From: an uncultured Methanobrevibacter sp.
GTDB lineage: Archaea; Methanobacteriota; Methanobacteria; Methanobacteriales; Methanobacteriaceae
Direction of reading: 5' to 3'
Length of the DNA stretch: 64,000 nucleotides
Assembly: GCF_902784195.1 (NCBI RefSeq)
Contig: NZ_CACZTX010000001.1
Location: forward strand, 62,001 to 126,000
The notes under the pieces were generated by a model, which was not told the origin of the DNA, did not search any database, and saw nothing but the letters and a program-made list of their open reading frames with translations. Below are positions 1-9,594 of this stretch, in pieces. Each line of letters opens with the position of its first letter. Positions within the stretch are counted from its first letter, which is position 1. A program made the position numbers and the translations under genes.

Positions 1-43
1 TTATTGATTAATTTTATATTAATTTTAAACTAGAAGTGTTAAA

Positions 44-1039
44 ATGATTTCCGTATTTGTTCCATCTCATATCACTGGTTTCTTCAGCATTCTTGATAAT
101 GAAGACCCATTGTTGAAAGGGTCTTTAGGTGCAGGAGTGCTTTTGGATAAGGGTGTAATTACTGAAATGGATGAAAATGATGAGTTCTCTATTCTGATAA
201 ATGGAAAGAAAGATGAATACAATGAGGTAATTATTCTAAAGACAATAGAGCTTATGGAAAAGGACATTGAGTTTGATATGGATAATGTCCTTATAAAGCA
301 AACAATTCAGGTTCCAATAGGATGCGGTTTTGGAACATCCGCTTCATCAGCTATTGGCACTGCCATTTGCATAAATGAGCACTTTGATTTAGGACTCTCT
401 ATAGAGGAATGTGGCAAGTATGCCCATTTGGCAGAAGTGGAGCTTGGAACTGGCCTTGGGGATGTGATTGGAGAGCTTTCAAAAGGAATAGTTCTCAGAA
501 CAAAACCAGGTGCTCCCGGATATGGTGAAGCAAAATCAATCGTTCCTCATGAAAAAACAGGATTTGGAGTTTTTGAAGTCTTGAAATCAGATTTCTATGT
601 AATAACCAAATCATTGGGAGAGATATCAACTGCTTCAATCATAGAGGACCCAAAGCATAAGAAGATAATTACACAAGTTGGATTGGAAATAGGCGAAGAG
701 TTCAATAAGAAAGATGATGGAATAGTCATTGGATCAAAATTCAAGAATAAGTTCAATGTAGCTGTTGACAGTGAATTCAATGAAGAGGAAACAATCAAGA
801 AATTCATGAATGCCTCATTGAAATTTGCAAAGAAGACACATCTAATCAATGATGAGCTATTGCAGATTGTCCATGAATTGCATGGAAAGGTACTTGGAAG
901 TTCAATGGCAATGTTGGGAAACACTGTATTTGCTATAGCAAATGAAGATCAAAAGCTTAAGTTGGAAGCGAAATACTATAATGAATTTGAATTCTATAAG
1001 ATGGATACTGAAGGAATCTGTATAATGAGTCATGATTAA
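44..1039 (+). CDS. Pantoate kinase (GHMP kinase family)
   Basis: Probable archaeal pantoate kinase, which phosphorylates pantoate to 4-phosphopantoate in the archaeal route to coenzyme A and acts in the cytoplasm. The 331-residue protein has the GHMP-kinase phosphate loop near residue 94 (GCGFGTSASSAIG) and a C-terminal GSSMAMLGNT segment typical of the family's motif 3. Length fits the family. The ATG at 44 is close to the window edge, so upstream context is short. The next gene begins 17 bases after the stop, so the two may be co-transcribed. The GHMP family call is firm; the substrate is inferred from similarity to archaeal pantoate kinases. Confidence 0.85.
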   Translation: MISVFVPSHITGFFSILDNEDPLLKGSLGAGVLLDKGVITEMDENDEFSILINGKKDEYNEVIILKTIELMEKDIEFDMDNVLIKQTIQVPIGCGFGTSASSAIGTAICINEHFDLGLSIEECGKYAHLAEVELGTGLGDVIGELSKGIVLRTKPGAPGYGEAKSIVPHEKTGFGVFEVLKSDFYVITKSLGEISTASIIEDPKHKKIITQVGLEIGEEFNKKDDGIVIGSKFKNKFNVAVDSEFNEEETIKKFMNASLKFAKKTHLINDELLQIVHELHGKVLGSSMAMLGNTVFAIANEDQKLKLEAKYYNEFEFYKMDTEGICIMSHD

Positions 1040-1056
1040 TCAATGGGGTGATATAA

Positions 1057-1587
1057 GTGATAAAGCTCAGTTATGACATGAAAGTCTATAGGCAACATTT
1101 AAGGGAAGTTTTGGAAAAGACAGACAATGTTGTTGAATTAGGTGCTCATGTAGGAAAATCAAGTGAAATAATATTGTATAAATTGACTACAGGACGTTTG
1201 ATAAGCATAGACAACAGTCCTGAAGCCATTGAACCTATGGATAGGCTTTCAAGATACAATGATAATTTCACATTCATAAGCGGTGATGTAAGGCTTCATG
1301 AAACCTTGGAGCAGGTAGCTAAATCAATTGACCGATGTGATGTGCTATCTATAGATTTAGGTGGCGGTTACCATCCAGACACTGTTTTCAAGGTATTTTA
1401 CATTTGGTCATCCACCCTTAAGCCAAGGGATGTATTGATAAGGAATCAAGGTTTGATAGACTTTGTAAACTCTGCAGATTATGATGAAGAATTCACCTCA
1501 AGTGAGGGATGGCTTGAATCTTGCGGAAATCAGGGAATTCCCCCTCAAATCAAGGAATTCAGTCTATGGAGCGATAAGATAGAGTGA
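1057..1587 (+). CDS. SAM-dependent methyltransferase-like protein
   Basis: A 176-residue cytoplasmic protein with a Rossmann-like start: VVELGAHVGKSS around residues 26-37 resembles the SAM-binding glycine loop, and an acidic LISIDNS segment follows at the end of strand 2. It resembles short uncharacterised methyltransferase-fold proteins of Methanobacteria. GTG start, chosen because GGGGTGAT lies 5 bases upstream. It follows pantoate kinase closely and probably shares its transcript. The methyl acceptor is unknown. Confidence 0.65.
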   Translation: MIKLSYDMKVYRQHLREVLEKTDNVVELGAHVGKSSEIILYKLTTGRLISIDNSPEAIEPMDRLSRYNDNFTFISGDVRLHETLEQVAKSIDRCDVLSIDLGGGYHPDTVFKVFYIWSSTLKPRDVLIRNQGLIDFVNSADYDEEFTSSEGWLESCGNQGIPPQIKEFSLWSDKIE

Positions 1588-1676
1588 TTTCACCAATATT
1601 TTTTCTTTTTTTATTTTACTTTTTTATATTATTTTTCAATTACTTTTTTTCTTAAAATTATTATATTATAAATACA

Positions 1677-1686
1677 TTTATAAATA
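1677..1686 (+). promoter_or_regulatory. TATA box ahead of the DUF4012 gene
   Basis: TTTATAAATA in a very A+T-rich spacer, about 70 bases before the ATG at 1749. Spacing and sequence fit an archaeal promoter, leaving a leader of about 45 bases that ends in AAGGAAGG. Confidence 0.45.
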
Positions 1687-1748
1687 TAAAACTCTAAATA
1701 TTATAATGATATAAAAAATTATAATTATTTTTTTAAGGAAGGAATATT

Positions 1749-2465
1749 ATGAGGCGAAAACAAAAACTAATTATAGCAATTCTTTCTATTATTCTTATTT
1801 GGTTATTAATAGTTATAGGGACCTTTTTCATAGGAGGTCCGGATTTAGCTGCAGAAAACAAGACTATTTTAGTTTTGGCAGCTGACAAGTACGAGCAGCC
1901 AAATGGTGGATGTGATATGGCATTCATTGTTCGTTTAGAAAATGGACACTTAAAGAGCTATGATCCATTCTATCCTGGTGGAATGGTGCACCCAACACAA
2001 CCTGCTCCTGGAAATCTGAAAGGAAATATGCGGTTCCACGATTGTCTATGGAATGGTGTAGAAGAGGGTATGCAATATGCAAAAGAGATTGTAGAGTACC
2101 GTAACGGAACTAAAATCGATGCTGTTGTTCTTATCTATGATGAAGGATTAGATAATATTATAGATTCCGTAAGACCTCTTGAAGTTGACGGTGAAGTAAC
2201 TAACCTTAGTGCAACTGACATTATCCGTGAAAACGACAATTACAACGGATATAAAGGCAATGGTGGTGTAACTGGAACCATGAATAGGGCAGATGCAGTA
2301 ATGGTATTGGTTAAAGCTCTTTCCAATGCTGCAAAAGATCCAGATAAAAAACAAACAATGGTAAAAGCAGCTATGGATGAGTATAACAAAGGTAATATTG
2401 TTATGACTCCAAAAGGTTCCTTTGCACGTTTACTCGCAACAAAAGGATTTGAAAGTATTGTATAA
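1749..2465 (+). CDS. DUF4012 domain protein, membrane anchored
   Basis: A 238-residue protein with an N-terminal membrane segment (about residues 7-29) followed by an extracytoplasmic domain of the DUF4012 type, recognised from ILVLAADKYEQPNGG and the later GGVTGTMNRADA stretch. DUF4012 proteins are related in fold to LytR-CpsA-Psr-type surface enzymes, but no activity has been assigned here. The ATG follows AAGGAAGGAATATT. Monocistronic, with its own upstream TATA box; a T-rich stretch follows. Confidence 0.7.
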   Translation: MRRKQKLIIAILSIILIWLLIVIGTFFIGGPDLAAENKTILVLAADKYEQPNGGCDMAFIVRLENGHLKSYDPFYPGGMVHPTQPAPGNLKGNMRFHDCLWNGVEEGMQYAKEIVEYRNGTKIDAVVLIYDEGLDNIIDSVRPLEVDGEVTNLSATDIIRENDNYNGYKGNGGVTGTMNRADAVMVLVKALSNAAKDPDKKQTMVKAAMDEYNKGNIVMTPKGSFARLLATKGFESIV

Positions 2466-2562
2466 ATTTTAATAATTTATACAATTATATTTTTTTAAAT
2501 TTTTTCATTTTTAACAATTGTTATATTATCTTTTTTTAATTTCAATATTGTTTATTTTTAAA

Positions 2563-2645
2563 AAATAAAATAAATAAAAAATAGAATCACTCTTTTTAAA
2601 AAATCAAAATAAATAAAAAATAGAAAAACTCTTTTTAAAAATTAA
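2563..2645 (+). repeat. Two near-identical A+T-rich ~40-bp repeats
   Basis: Two adjacent copies of a segment containing AAATAAAAAATAGAA, two variable bases and ACTCTTTTTAAAAA, lying between convergent genes. They probably serve as or near transcription ends; nothing else is visible in this spacer. Confidence 0.45.
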
Positions 2646-2674
2646 AATAGAAATAAAAGAAAAAAATCAATGAT

Positions 2675-3931
2675 TTATTTTAAACTGTTTGCAGCTTCCT
2701 GACCAGCCAAGTAACCTGTTGCAAATGCTATCTGCAAGTTATATCCTCCAGTTGGTCCAGCCATTTCAAGAACCTCTCCTGCAAAGTACAATCCATCCAC
2801 AAATCTAGATTGAAGTGTTTTGGAATCAATCTCTTTAGACTTGACTCCACCAATGGTGACCTTTGCAAGATCCATCTCCAATGACTCTATTTCAATAGGA
2901 TGTCTCTTAAGGTTTTCAGCTATCTTGTTCTTGTCCTTTTTAGTGATGTTAGCCATGGTCTTGCTTGGGCTGATATTGATTTTCATCAGGAAGTAATCAA
3001 TGAAGTTAGTTGGTAGGAACTTTTTCATATAATTTTTAATGGATATCTTACCATTATCCGGTGTATCTTTTGTGATTTGCTCCTTTATCTCCTCTTCAGT
3101 CATGTCTGGAGTGAAGTCAATGCTGATTTTATTTGTAAAAAGTTCAAGACTATCAATTTCATCATCATCCTTTTGATTTAAATTGTCATCTAGGATAGTG
3201 AACTTGGACTTTTCAATCAATAAATTGCTTAAGTCAATCACTGCAGGACCAGTCAATCCAAAGTGACTGATCAATGCATCCCCTCTAACACTAATTTTTT
3301 TCTTCTTGTCCTTGAATGAAAGCTCAACATCACTTAATGTGAGTCCGCTTAGGCTTCTAAGCAGGAAGTCATCTACATTGAATGAAACAAGTCCTGGCTT
3401 GATGTCAGTAATGGTATGATTCATCCTTGAAGCTATTCTATATCCATCTCCAGTGGACCCTGTAGATGGGTATGTGATGCCCCCTGTAGATACTACAATC
3501 TTTGATGCATTTAATGATATATTGATTGGACAATTGGTATGTATATCCACTTCCAATTCTTCAAGATATTCTTCCAAAATGTCTAAGATATCCTGTGCAT
3601 CTTCACTGTCTGGGAAGATTCTCTTTTTGTCCTCTACATGGAATTCAAGGTCTTTCTCTTCAAATATTTCAAGTAATTTATCTTGAGGCAATGTGTATAA
3701 TGCATGTTTAAGGAAGTTCTTGTTCTTATTGTAATAGTTCAATTGATCATGGATTGGAGTATCATTTGCAATGTTGCATCGTCCTCCACCTGTCATAAGA
3801 AGCTTTTTGCCTAAGCTATCATTCTTTTCTATTATGCATACAGTTTTTGGGCCTAAGATTTGCGCTGCTTTTATTGCAGCCATCATTCCTGCTGGCCCTC
3901 CCCCTATAATCGCTACCTTATATTCCTGCAT
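2675..3931 (-). CDS. BaiN/HI0933-family flavoprotein (NAD(P)/FAD-dependent oxidoreductase)
   Basis: A 418-residue cytoplasmic flavoprotein. The N-terminal FAD dinucleotide-binding motif is VAIIGGGPAGMMAA (residues 6-19), followed by an acidic residue after strand 2 and by LLMTGGGRCNIAN, which is diagnostic of the BaiN/HI0933 family. The C-terminal GLYFAGEVLEMAGPTGGYN is the second FAD-contact motif. The physiological substrate in methanogens is unknown. Stand-alone gene, converging with the DUF4012 gene and followed upstream by aspS in the same orientation after a 190-base spacer. Confidence 0.85.
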   Translation of the reverse strand: MQEYKVAIIGGGPAGMMAAIKAAQILGPKTVCIIEKNDSLGKKLLMTGGGRCNIANDTPIHDQLNYYNKNKNFLKHALYTLPQDKLLEIFEEKDLEFHVEDKKRIFPDSEDAQDILDILEEYLEELEVDIHTNCPINISLNASKIVVSTGGITYPSTGSTGDGYRIASRMNHTITDIKPGLVSFNVDDFLLRSLSGLTLSDVELSFKDKKKKISVRGDALISHFGLTGPAVIDLSNLLIEKSKFTILDDNLNQKDDDEIDSLELFTNKISIDFTPDMTEEEIKEQITKDTPDNGKISIKNYMKKFLPTNFIDYFLMKINISPSKTMANITKKDKNKIAENLKRHPIEIESLEMDLAKVTIGGVKSKEIDSKTLQSRFVDGLYFAGEVLEMAGPTGGYNLQIAFATGYLAGQEAANSLK

Positions 3932-4123
3932 ATTATTACCTTGAATTCATTTTATTAAAGTTTTCGTTTTAAAATAGTTAGTTTAAAATAAGTAAAATAA
4001 GTATAAAAATAGTTCTTTTAATTTTAAATAAGTAAAATAAATAAGGAAAATCAAGTTAATTCCTTACTTATTCTTTTTCAATTAATTTTTATTTTAATTA
4101 ATATTTTATTAATTTCCATTAAC

Positions 4124-5446
4124 TTATGGAGTTAATCTGTGTCTGTCTCTTGGGAAGAGTACAGTTTCCCTAATGTTCTCAACACCGGTTAATACCATAG
4201 CTAATCTGTCAGCACCTACACCCCAACCAGCGTGAGGAGCCATACCATATTCGAATGCTTTCAAGTAGCTTCCGAATCCGTCTGGGTTTAAGTCTCTTTC
4301 AACCATTTGTTTCACTAAAAGGTCGTATTGGTGAACCCTTGTGGAACCTGATGAGATTTCAAGGTTTTTGTACATCAAGTCGAAAGCATGACTGATTTCT
4401 GGAGTGTCTTCGTAAGGCATTGCATAGAATGGTTTGATAGCTGATGGCCAATCGGTTAAGAAGTAGAAACCTTCTTGAGTATCTCCTAAAGCTTTTTCAG
4501 CTTCTCTGGATAAGTCTTCTCCCCATTCCATATCGATTCCTTTAGAATTGATTATGTCTACAGCATCGTCGTATTTGACTTCTGGGAATGGTCCTTCAGG
4601 AATAGCGCTTAAGTCGTATTCCAAAATTTCCAATTCTTTTGCACAGTTTTCCTTAGTTGATTTGAGAACTGCAGTGATCATTCCATCCAATACTTTCATT
4701 ACATCAACATCATCTGCAAATGAGATTTCACAGTCAATGGAGACAGCTTCGTTCAAGTGTCTTAAGGTGTCGTGCTCTTCAGCTCTGAAGATTTGGCCGA
4801 TTTCAAATACTTTGTCAAATCCAGCACCCATCATCATCTGTTTGTATAATTGTGGAGATTGGCCGAGGAATGCCTCTTTTTCAAAGTAAGTGATTGGGAA
4901 AAGTTCAGTTCCTCCTTCAGTAGCGGAAGCTACAAGCTTAGGAGTGTTGATTTCAATCATGCCCTGTTCGTAGAAATAGTCACGAACGGTTTTGAACATG
5001 TTAGCTTTTATCTTGAAGATAGAGCTGACATTTGCTTTTCTTAAATCCAAGAATCTTGAGTTTAATCTGGTATCGATTTCAGCCTTTACCTTTTCGGTAG
5101 GGTCCATTGGCAATGGCTGTTTAGCAGGGTTAAGGATAATGACTTCAGCTGGAATGATTTCTACACCATTTGGTGCTTTTCCTGCATCTTGCACTGTACC
5201 TTTAATAGCCACTACAGATTCTTTTCTGAGTGCTCTTAAATCATCTAAGATGCTTGCATCTACCTTTTTACTTGGTGCAGTTATTTGCACTAATCCCTCT
5301 CTGTCTCTAATGATTACAAAGATGATTCCACCTAAATCTCTTATTTCATGTACCCAACCCATAATAAGGACTTCTTCCCCACTGATATCTGGGTTTACGT
5401 CTTTTGAATAATGAGTTCTTCTTAAGTCGCCTAATAAATAATCCAC
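4124..5446 (-). CDS. aspS: Aspartate-tRNA ligase, archaeal type
   Basis: Class II aminoacyl-tRNA synthetase that charges tRNA-Asp, and in many archaea also tRNA-Asn for the transamidation route. The 440-residue length is typical of archaeal AspS, which lacks the bacterial insertion. The N-terminal OB-fold anticodon-binding domain ([15 protein letters not shown], about 27-41) is followed by the catalytic core with class II motif 2 ([14 protein letters not shown]) and motif 3 ([15 protein letters not shown], near the C terminus). GTG start preceded by GAGGCGAT. About 215 bases of A+T-rich spacer separate it from hisD. Confidence 0.95.
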   Translation of the reverse strand: MDYLLGDLRRTHYSKDVNPDISGEEVLIMGWVHEIRDLGGIIFVIIRDREGLVQITAPSKKVDASILDDLRALRKESVVAIKGTVQDAGKAPNGVEIIPAEVIILNPAKQPLPMDPTEKVKAEIDTRLNSRFLDLRKANVSSIFKIKANMFKTVRDYFYEQGMIEINTPKLVASATEGGTELFPITYFEKEAFLGQSPQLYKQMMMGAGFDKVFEIGQIFRAEEHDTLRHLNEAVSIDCEISFADDVDVMKVLDGMITAVLKSTKENCAKELEILEYDLSAIPEGPFPEVKYDDAVDIINSKGIDMEWGEDLSREAEKALGDTQEGFYFLTDWPSAIKPFYAMPYEDTPEISHAFDLMYKNLEISSGSTRVHQYDLLVKQMVERDLNPDGFGSYLKAFEYGMAPHAGWGVGADRLAMVLTGVENIRETVLFPRDRHRLTP

Positions 5447-5660
5447 GTTAATCGCCTCGATTATATTTACAAATTAATTTTTTTATTTTTCAATTAATAA
5501 TAAACATTAGTAATTATTAAATTGTTTTAATTAGTTTAAGTTTTAATTAGTTTTAATTGCTTTATTAAAATTAATTTTTTTAATTAATCTAATTAATAAT
5601 TGCTGTAATTATAATAATTATATTATTTTTTTAATTTATTTAAACTTAGTTTTTTTAGCA

Positions 5661-6938
5661 TTATTTTTTATTCAATCTCACTTTCACTGAATTTGCATGT
5701 GCGTAGAAGCCTTCATATTCAGCTATTGGGATAACTGTTTTAGAAAGTTCCTCGATTCCTTCCCTTGTAAGGGTCTGAACAGTAGGTTTCTTAAGGAATG
5801 CTTCAGTTGAAAGGCCGGAATACATTTTAGCTCCACCACCAGTTGGCAAAACATGGTTTGTTCCAGAACCGTAATCTCCAGCAGCAACTGGGGAATATTT
5901 GCCTAGGAAAATGGATCCTGCATTTTTAATTTTATCTAGAACTGCCTTGTCATCTGCTGTGCTTATGATTAAATGCTCAGGAGCATAGGTATTAGTAAAG
6001 TCAATAGCATCCTCCATATTTTCACAAAGGATTATGTGCCCATGCTTTTCTAAGGATTCTTCAATGATTTCACGTCTTTGTGCTTCTTTTGCAAATTCCT
6101 CAATCAAATCTTTTGCATTGTCAGCTATTTCCTCATCATCAGTTACCAAGAAGCATGATGCATTAGGGTCATGCTCTGCTTGAGATAGGAAGTCATGAGC
6201 AAGATACTCTGGAATTGCAGTATTGTCACACAAGATCAACACTTCAGAAGGGCCTGCCGGGAATTCTATATCAACATCCCCGTAAACAAGCTTTTTGGCT
6301 CCGGTAACAAATACGTTTCCAGGACCCACTATCTTTTCAACCTTTTCAATTGACTCAGTTCCATAAGCCATTGCTGCAATAGCTTGAGCTCCACCGCATT
6401 TGTAGATTTCGTCTGCTCCAGCCAAGTCTGCAGCCACTAATATAGCATCCATGATTTTTCCATCAGCTCCTGGAGGAGTGCAGCAAATGATTCTTTCCAC
6501 TCCTGCTATTTTTGCAGGAATCACTTCCATTAAAATGGAAGAAGGATAAGCAGCTCTTCCTCCTGGAATGTAACAGCCAACATTATTGATTGGCCTAATA
6601 ATCTGTCCAGCAGTAATTCCAGTGTTCACTTCCATAAACCATTCTTCTGGAATTTGAGCCTTATGGAATTTTTCAATGTTTGCAGATGCTCTTTTAAGCG
6701 CTTCAATAAGATTTTCATCCAAATTATCGTAAGCTTCTTTGATTTCATCTTCTGAAACCTGCAAATCATCCAATTCTGCCTTATCAAACTTTGCAGTGTA
6801 TCTTTTTACAGCTTCATCCTTGTTTTCCTTAACATCTTTCAATATGTCTGAAACTATATTCAGGACTTCACTGATATCTGCCTGTGATCTTTTGATTAAA
6901 TCATTTGCAGTTTCCTTATCATATTTTAGAATTTCCAT
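5661..6938 (-). CDS. hisD: Histidinol dehydrogenase
   Basis: Catalyses the last two steps of histidine synthesis, L-histidinol to L-histidine with two NAD+. The 425-residue protein matches the family length and carries [24 protein letters not shown] and the [12 protein letters not shown] zinc/substrate-site segment. The C-terminal [12 protein letters not shown] is also characteristic. It is a single gene here, not part of a visible his operon. ATG start. Confidence 0.95.
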   Translation of the reverse strand: MEILKYDKETANDLIKRSQADISEVLNIVSDILKDVKENKDEAVKRYTAKFDKAELDDLQVSEDEIKEAYDNLDENLIEALKRASANIEKFHKAQIPEEWFMEVNTGITAGQIIRPINNVGCYIPGGRAAYPSSILMEVIPAKIAGVERIICCTPPGADGKIMDAILVAADLAGADEIYKCGGAQAIAAMAYGTESIEKVEKIVGPGNVFVTGAKKLVYGDVDIEFPAGPSEVLILCDNTAIPEYLAHDFLSQAEHDPNASCFLVTDDEEIADNAKDLIEEFAKEAQRREIIEESLEKHGHIILCENMEDAIDFTNTYAPEHLIISTADDKAVLDKIKNAGSIFLGKYSPVAAGDYGSGTNHVLPTGGGAKMYSGLSTEAFLKKPTVQTLTREGIEELSKTVIPIAEYEGFYAHANSVKVRLNKK

Positions 6939-7655
6939 TCTACCACTCTTGCTAAATAAAATAAAAAAAATTAATATAATTATAATTTCTTTTCATTTTT
7001 TTGGTTGTTTTTATGCATTTTATCTTATGATATATTGGTGCATAATTTATAACATAATTAAATATATTTTTTATATTTTATATACATTATTAATAATATT
7101 ATTAAATTCTTTTATTTTTTGTCTATTTTTCAGTTTTTTTCAGTTTATTTCTAGTGCTGTTTGCCCATTTTTCGCATGCTTAAGATTTTTCAATATTTTA
7201 AACTGTTTAAAAAATTTATTTATTTAATTTAGTTAAGTATTAGTTTGTCTATTTTTCAGAATTTTTAATAGGAAATAATCTAAAAATTTTTGAAAATATT
7301 TTGTTTTGAATCCAATTCAACAAAAAGATTTATATATTTTTGATACAAAGAATTAAATATAAAAATTTATATAGTTAAACATAAATTTTAAATACAATTG
7401 TGTTTAAAGTACTATTAACAAAAATAAATTTGAGTATGTAATTTAGGTAGTTCATTATTGAGGTTTATATGGGGATTTTGTTGTTAGTTGTTTAAATCCC
7501 AAAAGATGATATAAGTCTCTTGGTATTTGTAGTGAATTAATATTTTATAGCTTATTTTTATGTTTGTTATGTGTTTAATGATTTAGTTAAATAATTAGAT
7601 TTAATTTAAATCCATAATTTATTTTTACAATTTTAAAATATAGGAAAGGTATTAT
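6939..7655. other. 717-base intergenic region with promoter and a hairpin
   Basis: A very A+T-rich spacer between divergent hisD and the UPF0058 gene. A TATA-like TTTATATATTTTT lies near 7330. GGGATTT (7472-7478) can pair with AAATCCC (7494-7500) in a 15-base-loop hairpin about 155 bases before the ATG at 7656. This gives the UPF0058 gene a long leader, or marks a small RNA. I see no convincing gene in it. Confidence 0.35.
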
Positions 7656-7961
7656 ATGTATAAGGATGAAATGATTCAATTACATCAATTTTTAGTATAT
7701 GTTTTAAAATATTTAGACACTGATAACTCTGCTCATGAGTTCTTTGACGATTACCTTGCTTTGAATATAAGTCCTCATCATATTCACAGAACAAAAGCAG
7801 AGCACAAACATGCAATTTTCGTTCTTTCTAACATTATTTCTGAAGTAATCTTGAACAAGGAAGAGGGATCTGTTCCTCCAAATGTTTCAAATGCTTTAAG
7901 GGATCTTGTAAGAAGATCTAAAAAAGAATTAAAAGCGGCTGAAGCTGCTCAATCCAAATAA
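7656..7961 (+). CDS. UPF0058 family protein
   Basis: A 101-residue cytoplasmic protein of the UPF0058 family, widespread in euryarchaea and of unknown function. Recognised from the start MYKDEMIQLHQFLVYVLKYL, the central HHIHRTKAEHKHAIF segment and the overall length. Starts with ATG after AGGAAAGG at a good distance. Single gene between two long noncoding stretches. Confidence 0.85.
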   Translation: MYKDEMIQLHQFLVYVLKYLDTDNSAHEFFDDYLALNISPHHIHRTKAEHKHAIFVLSNIISEVILNKEEGSVPPNVSNALRDLVRRSKKELKAAEAAQSK

Positions 7962-8010
7962 TTCTTTTTTCTTTATTTTTTTATTTTTCTATTTTTGTTA
8001 TCTTTTTTAG

Positions 8011-8100
8011 TGGTTTTTTGTGTATTATTGTGTATTTTTTTCTTTTTTTCGTGGTTTTTGTGTATTATTGTGTATTTTTTTCTTTTTTTCGTGGTTTTTG
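8011..8100 (+). repeat. Tandem ~40-bp pyrimidine-rich repeat
   Basis: Two tandem copies of a T-rich unit (TGGTTTTTGTGTATTATTGTG followed by a T-rich tail; one copy has an extra T) plus the start of a third. It lies just after the UPF0058 gene. The T runs may act as a transcription end. The rest of the 466-base spacer (7962-8427) is A+T-rich and holds no visible gene. Confidence 0.6.
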
Positions 8101-8427
8101 TTGTAGTGTTCAAAAGTTTTTTGTGTATCCCTGTTGTTTTTTCATCTATTTTTTCTTTAGGATTTTTAAATTATTATTCTTGTCTTAAAAAGATTTAAAT
8201 ATATTATTACTGATATATATTTATAGTATAAAAATTTAATACTAAAATATTAAAATTAGAATCATATTAATAAATAGATTCATATTAAATAAAAAAATTT
8301 TAATATTTTAAGTATTTAGATTGACAGATTTAATTAATGGCGAGAATTAAAATCATTCATAGAAAAATTATAATTAAATAAAATTTTTAAATAAAATTTT
8401 TTAAAAAAACTTTTAAAGGGTGATATC

Positions 8428-9468
8428 TTGAAAGTTATTATTGATGCAGCAAATGTTGCGCATTTTCATAAAGAGGAAGGCTCTAAAGCTAAATTAAAAA
8501 ACATTACCTTAGCCGTAAAGGCATTGGAAGAAGAAGGTCATGACTTTTTAATCATAGCAGATGCTTCCTTGCGTCATAATATAGATGATAAGGAAACTTT
8601 TGTCAGATTGGTTAATGATGGAATCATTGATGAGGTTCCTGTAGGAACCATTGCAGACCATTACATTCTTGATTTGGCTTATGAAGAGGATGCAAAGGTA
8701 TTGTCCAATGACAAGTTCAGGGATTTCATGTCTGAATTCCCAGACATCAACAGCATAAGGATTCCATTTTCAATTCAAGACAATGAATTGGTAATGGGAA
8801 AAGCCAAAAAACCTAAAAAAGTCAAGAATCTCTTGCAGAACATCTGTGATGAAATATTGAATGAACTTGAAAGAAAACGTTGGGTAGTCTACAAAGGAAA
8901 GGAGACAACCAAATTCACTCCATTGAATGTTGCAAAGCAAGCTATTCTCTTGCTTGATGAGTCTGAACAGGATAACGTTTCCTCAAAAATAGAAGGAATA
9001 TTCTCTAAATTGCCAATGTTTGACAAGGTTATGGAAATGGTGGATGATGTTGAAACATCAGTCCCATATGTGATCTTTGTTCTTGTTCATCCAAAAGACT
9101 ATAAGGCAGCTGTAAAGGATGCAGGTAACATTTCAGTAACTGTAGCGGACAGATTGAGATTGGTTCACAAGCCACTTATCGCAGTTAGAAATGACTTGTT
9201 CATCAAGCCAGGTTACTTTGGATTGAACATCGTCTTGACTGATGAGGTGGAGGACAATCCTCCATATAACATTGAAATCCAAACAAACACCTATGATGAG
9301 GTATTCATTAAGAAGAATTCAAGAAACATTGCAAGTACAATTGCAGGCAGATTAGGTTCCTGGAAGTTCCCATTCGTTTCAGTCAAGCCTAATATGATTC
9401 TTGAAAAGCCAGGTGAGTTTGAGATCTATTTGGAAAAGAATTCCAAGAAAAAGAAAGATAAGGATTAA
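8428..9468 (+). CDS. NYN-domain (Zc3h12a-like) ribonuclease family protein
   Basis: A 346-residue cytoplasmic protein. Residues 1-130 show the NYN/PIN-like fold of Zc3h12a-like nucleases: VIIDAANVAHF with an acidic residue at the first strand, LIIADASLR, and VLSNDKFRDF with further acidic residues that would bind Mg2+. The remaining ~215 residues form an uncharacterised domain. It probably cleaves RNA, but the target is unknown. TTG start, chosen because GGGTGAT sits 4 bases before it. Followed after 126 bases by the cyclase-like gene. Confidence 0.7.
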   Translation: MKVIIDAANVAHFHKEEGSKAKLKNITLAVKALEEEGHDFLIIADASLRHNIDDKETFVRLVNDGIIDEVPVGTIADHYILDLAYEEDAKVLSNDKFRDFMSEFPDINSIRIPFSIQDNELVMGKAKKPKKVKNLLQNICDEILNELERKRWVVYKGKETTKFTPLNVAKQAILLLDESEQDNVSSKIEGIFSKLPMFDKVMEMVDDVETSVPYVIFVLVHPKDYKAAVKDAGNISVTVADRLRLVHKPLIAVRNDLFIKPGYFGLNIVLTDEVEDNPPYNIEIQTNTYDEVFIKKNSRNIASTIAGRLGSWKFPFVSVKPNMILEKPGEFEIYLEKNSKKKKDKD

Positions 9469-9594
9469 ATACCTAATCTTTCAATTAATATTTTAAAAGG
9501 TCCTATCTAATGGATCTTATTTCTAATTAACGATTTTGAAATTTACGATTCATACTTAATTTATTAATATTTAAAAACTAATAGGAGGTAAAAT

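Noticed and set aside
7995-8198. 67-codon Phe-rich frame after UPF0058
   Set aside because: It is a translation of a T-rich tandem repeat; no ribosome site and no protein-like composition.
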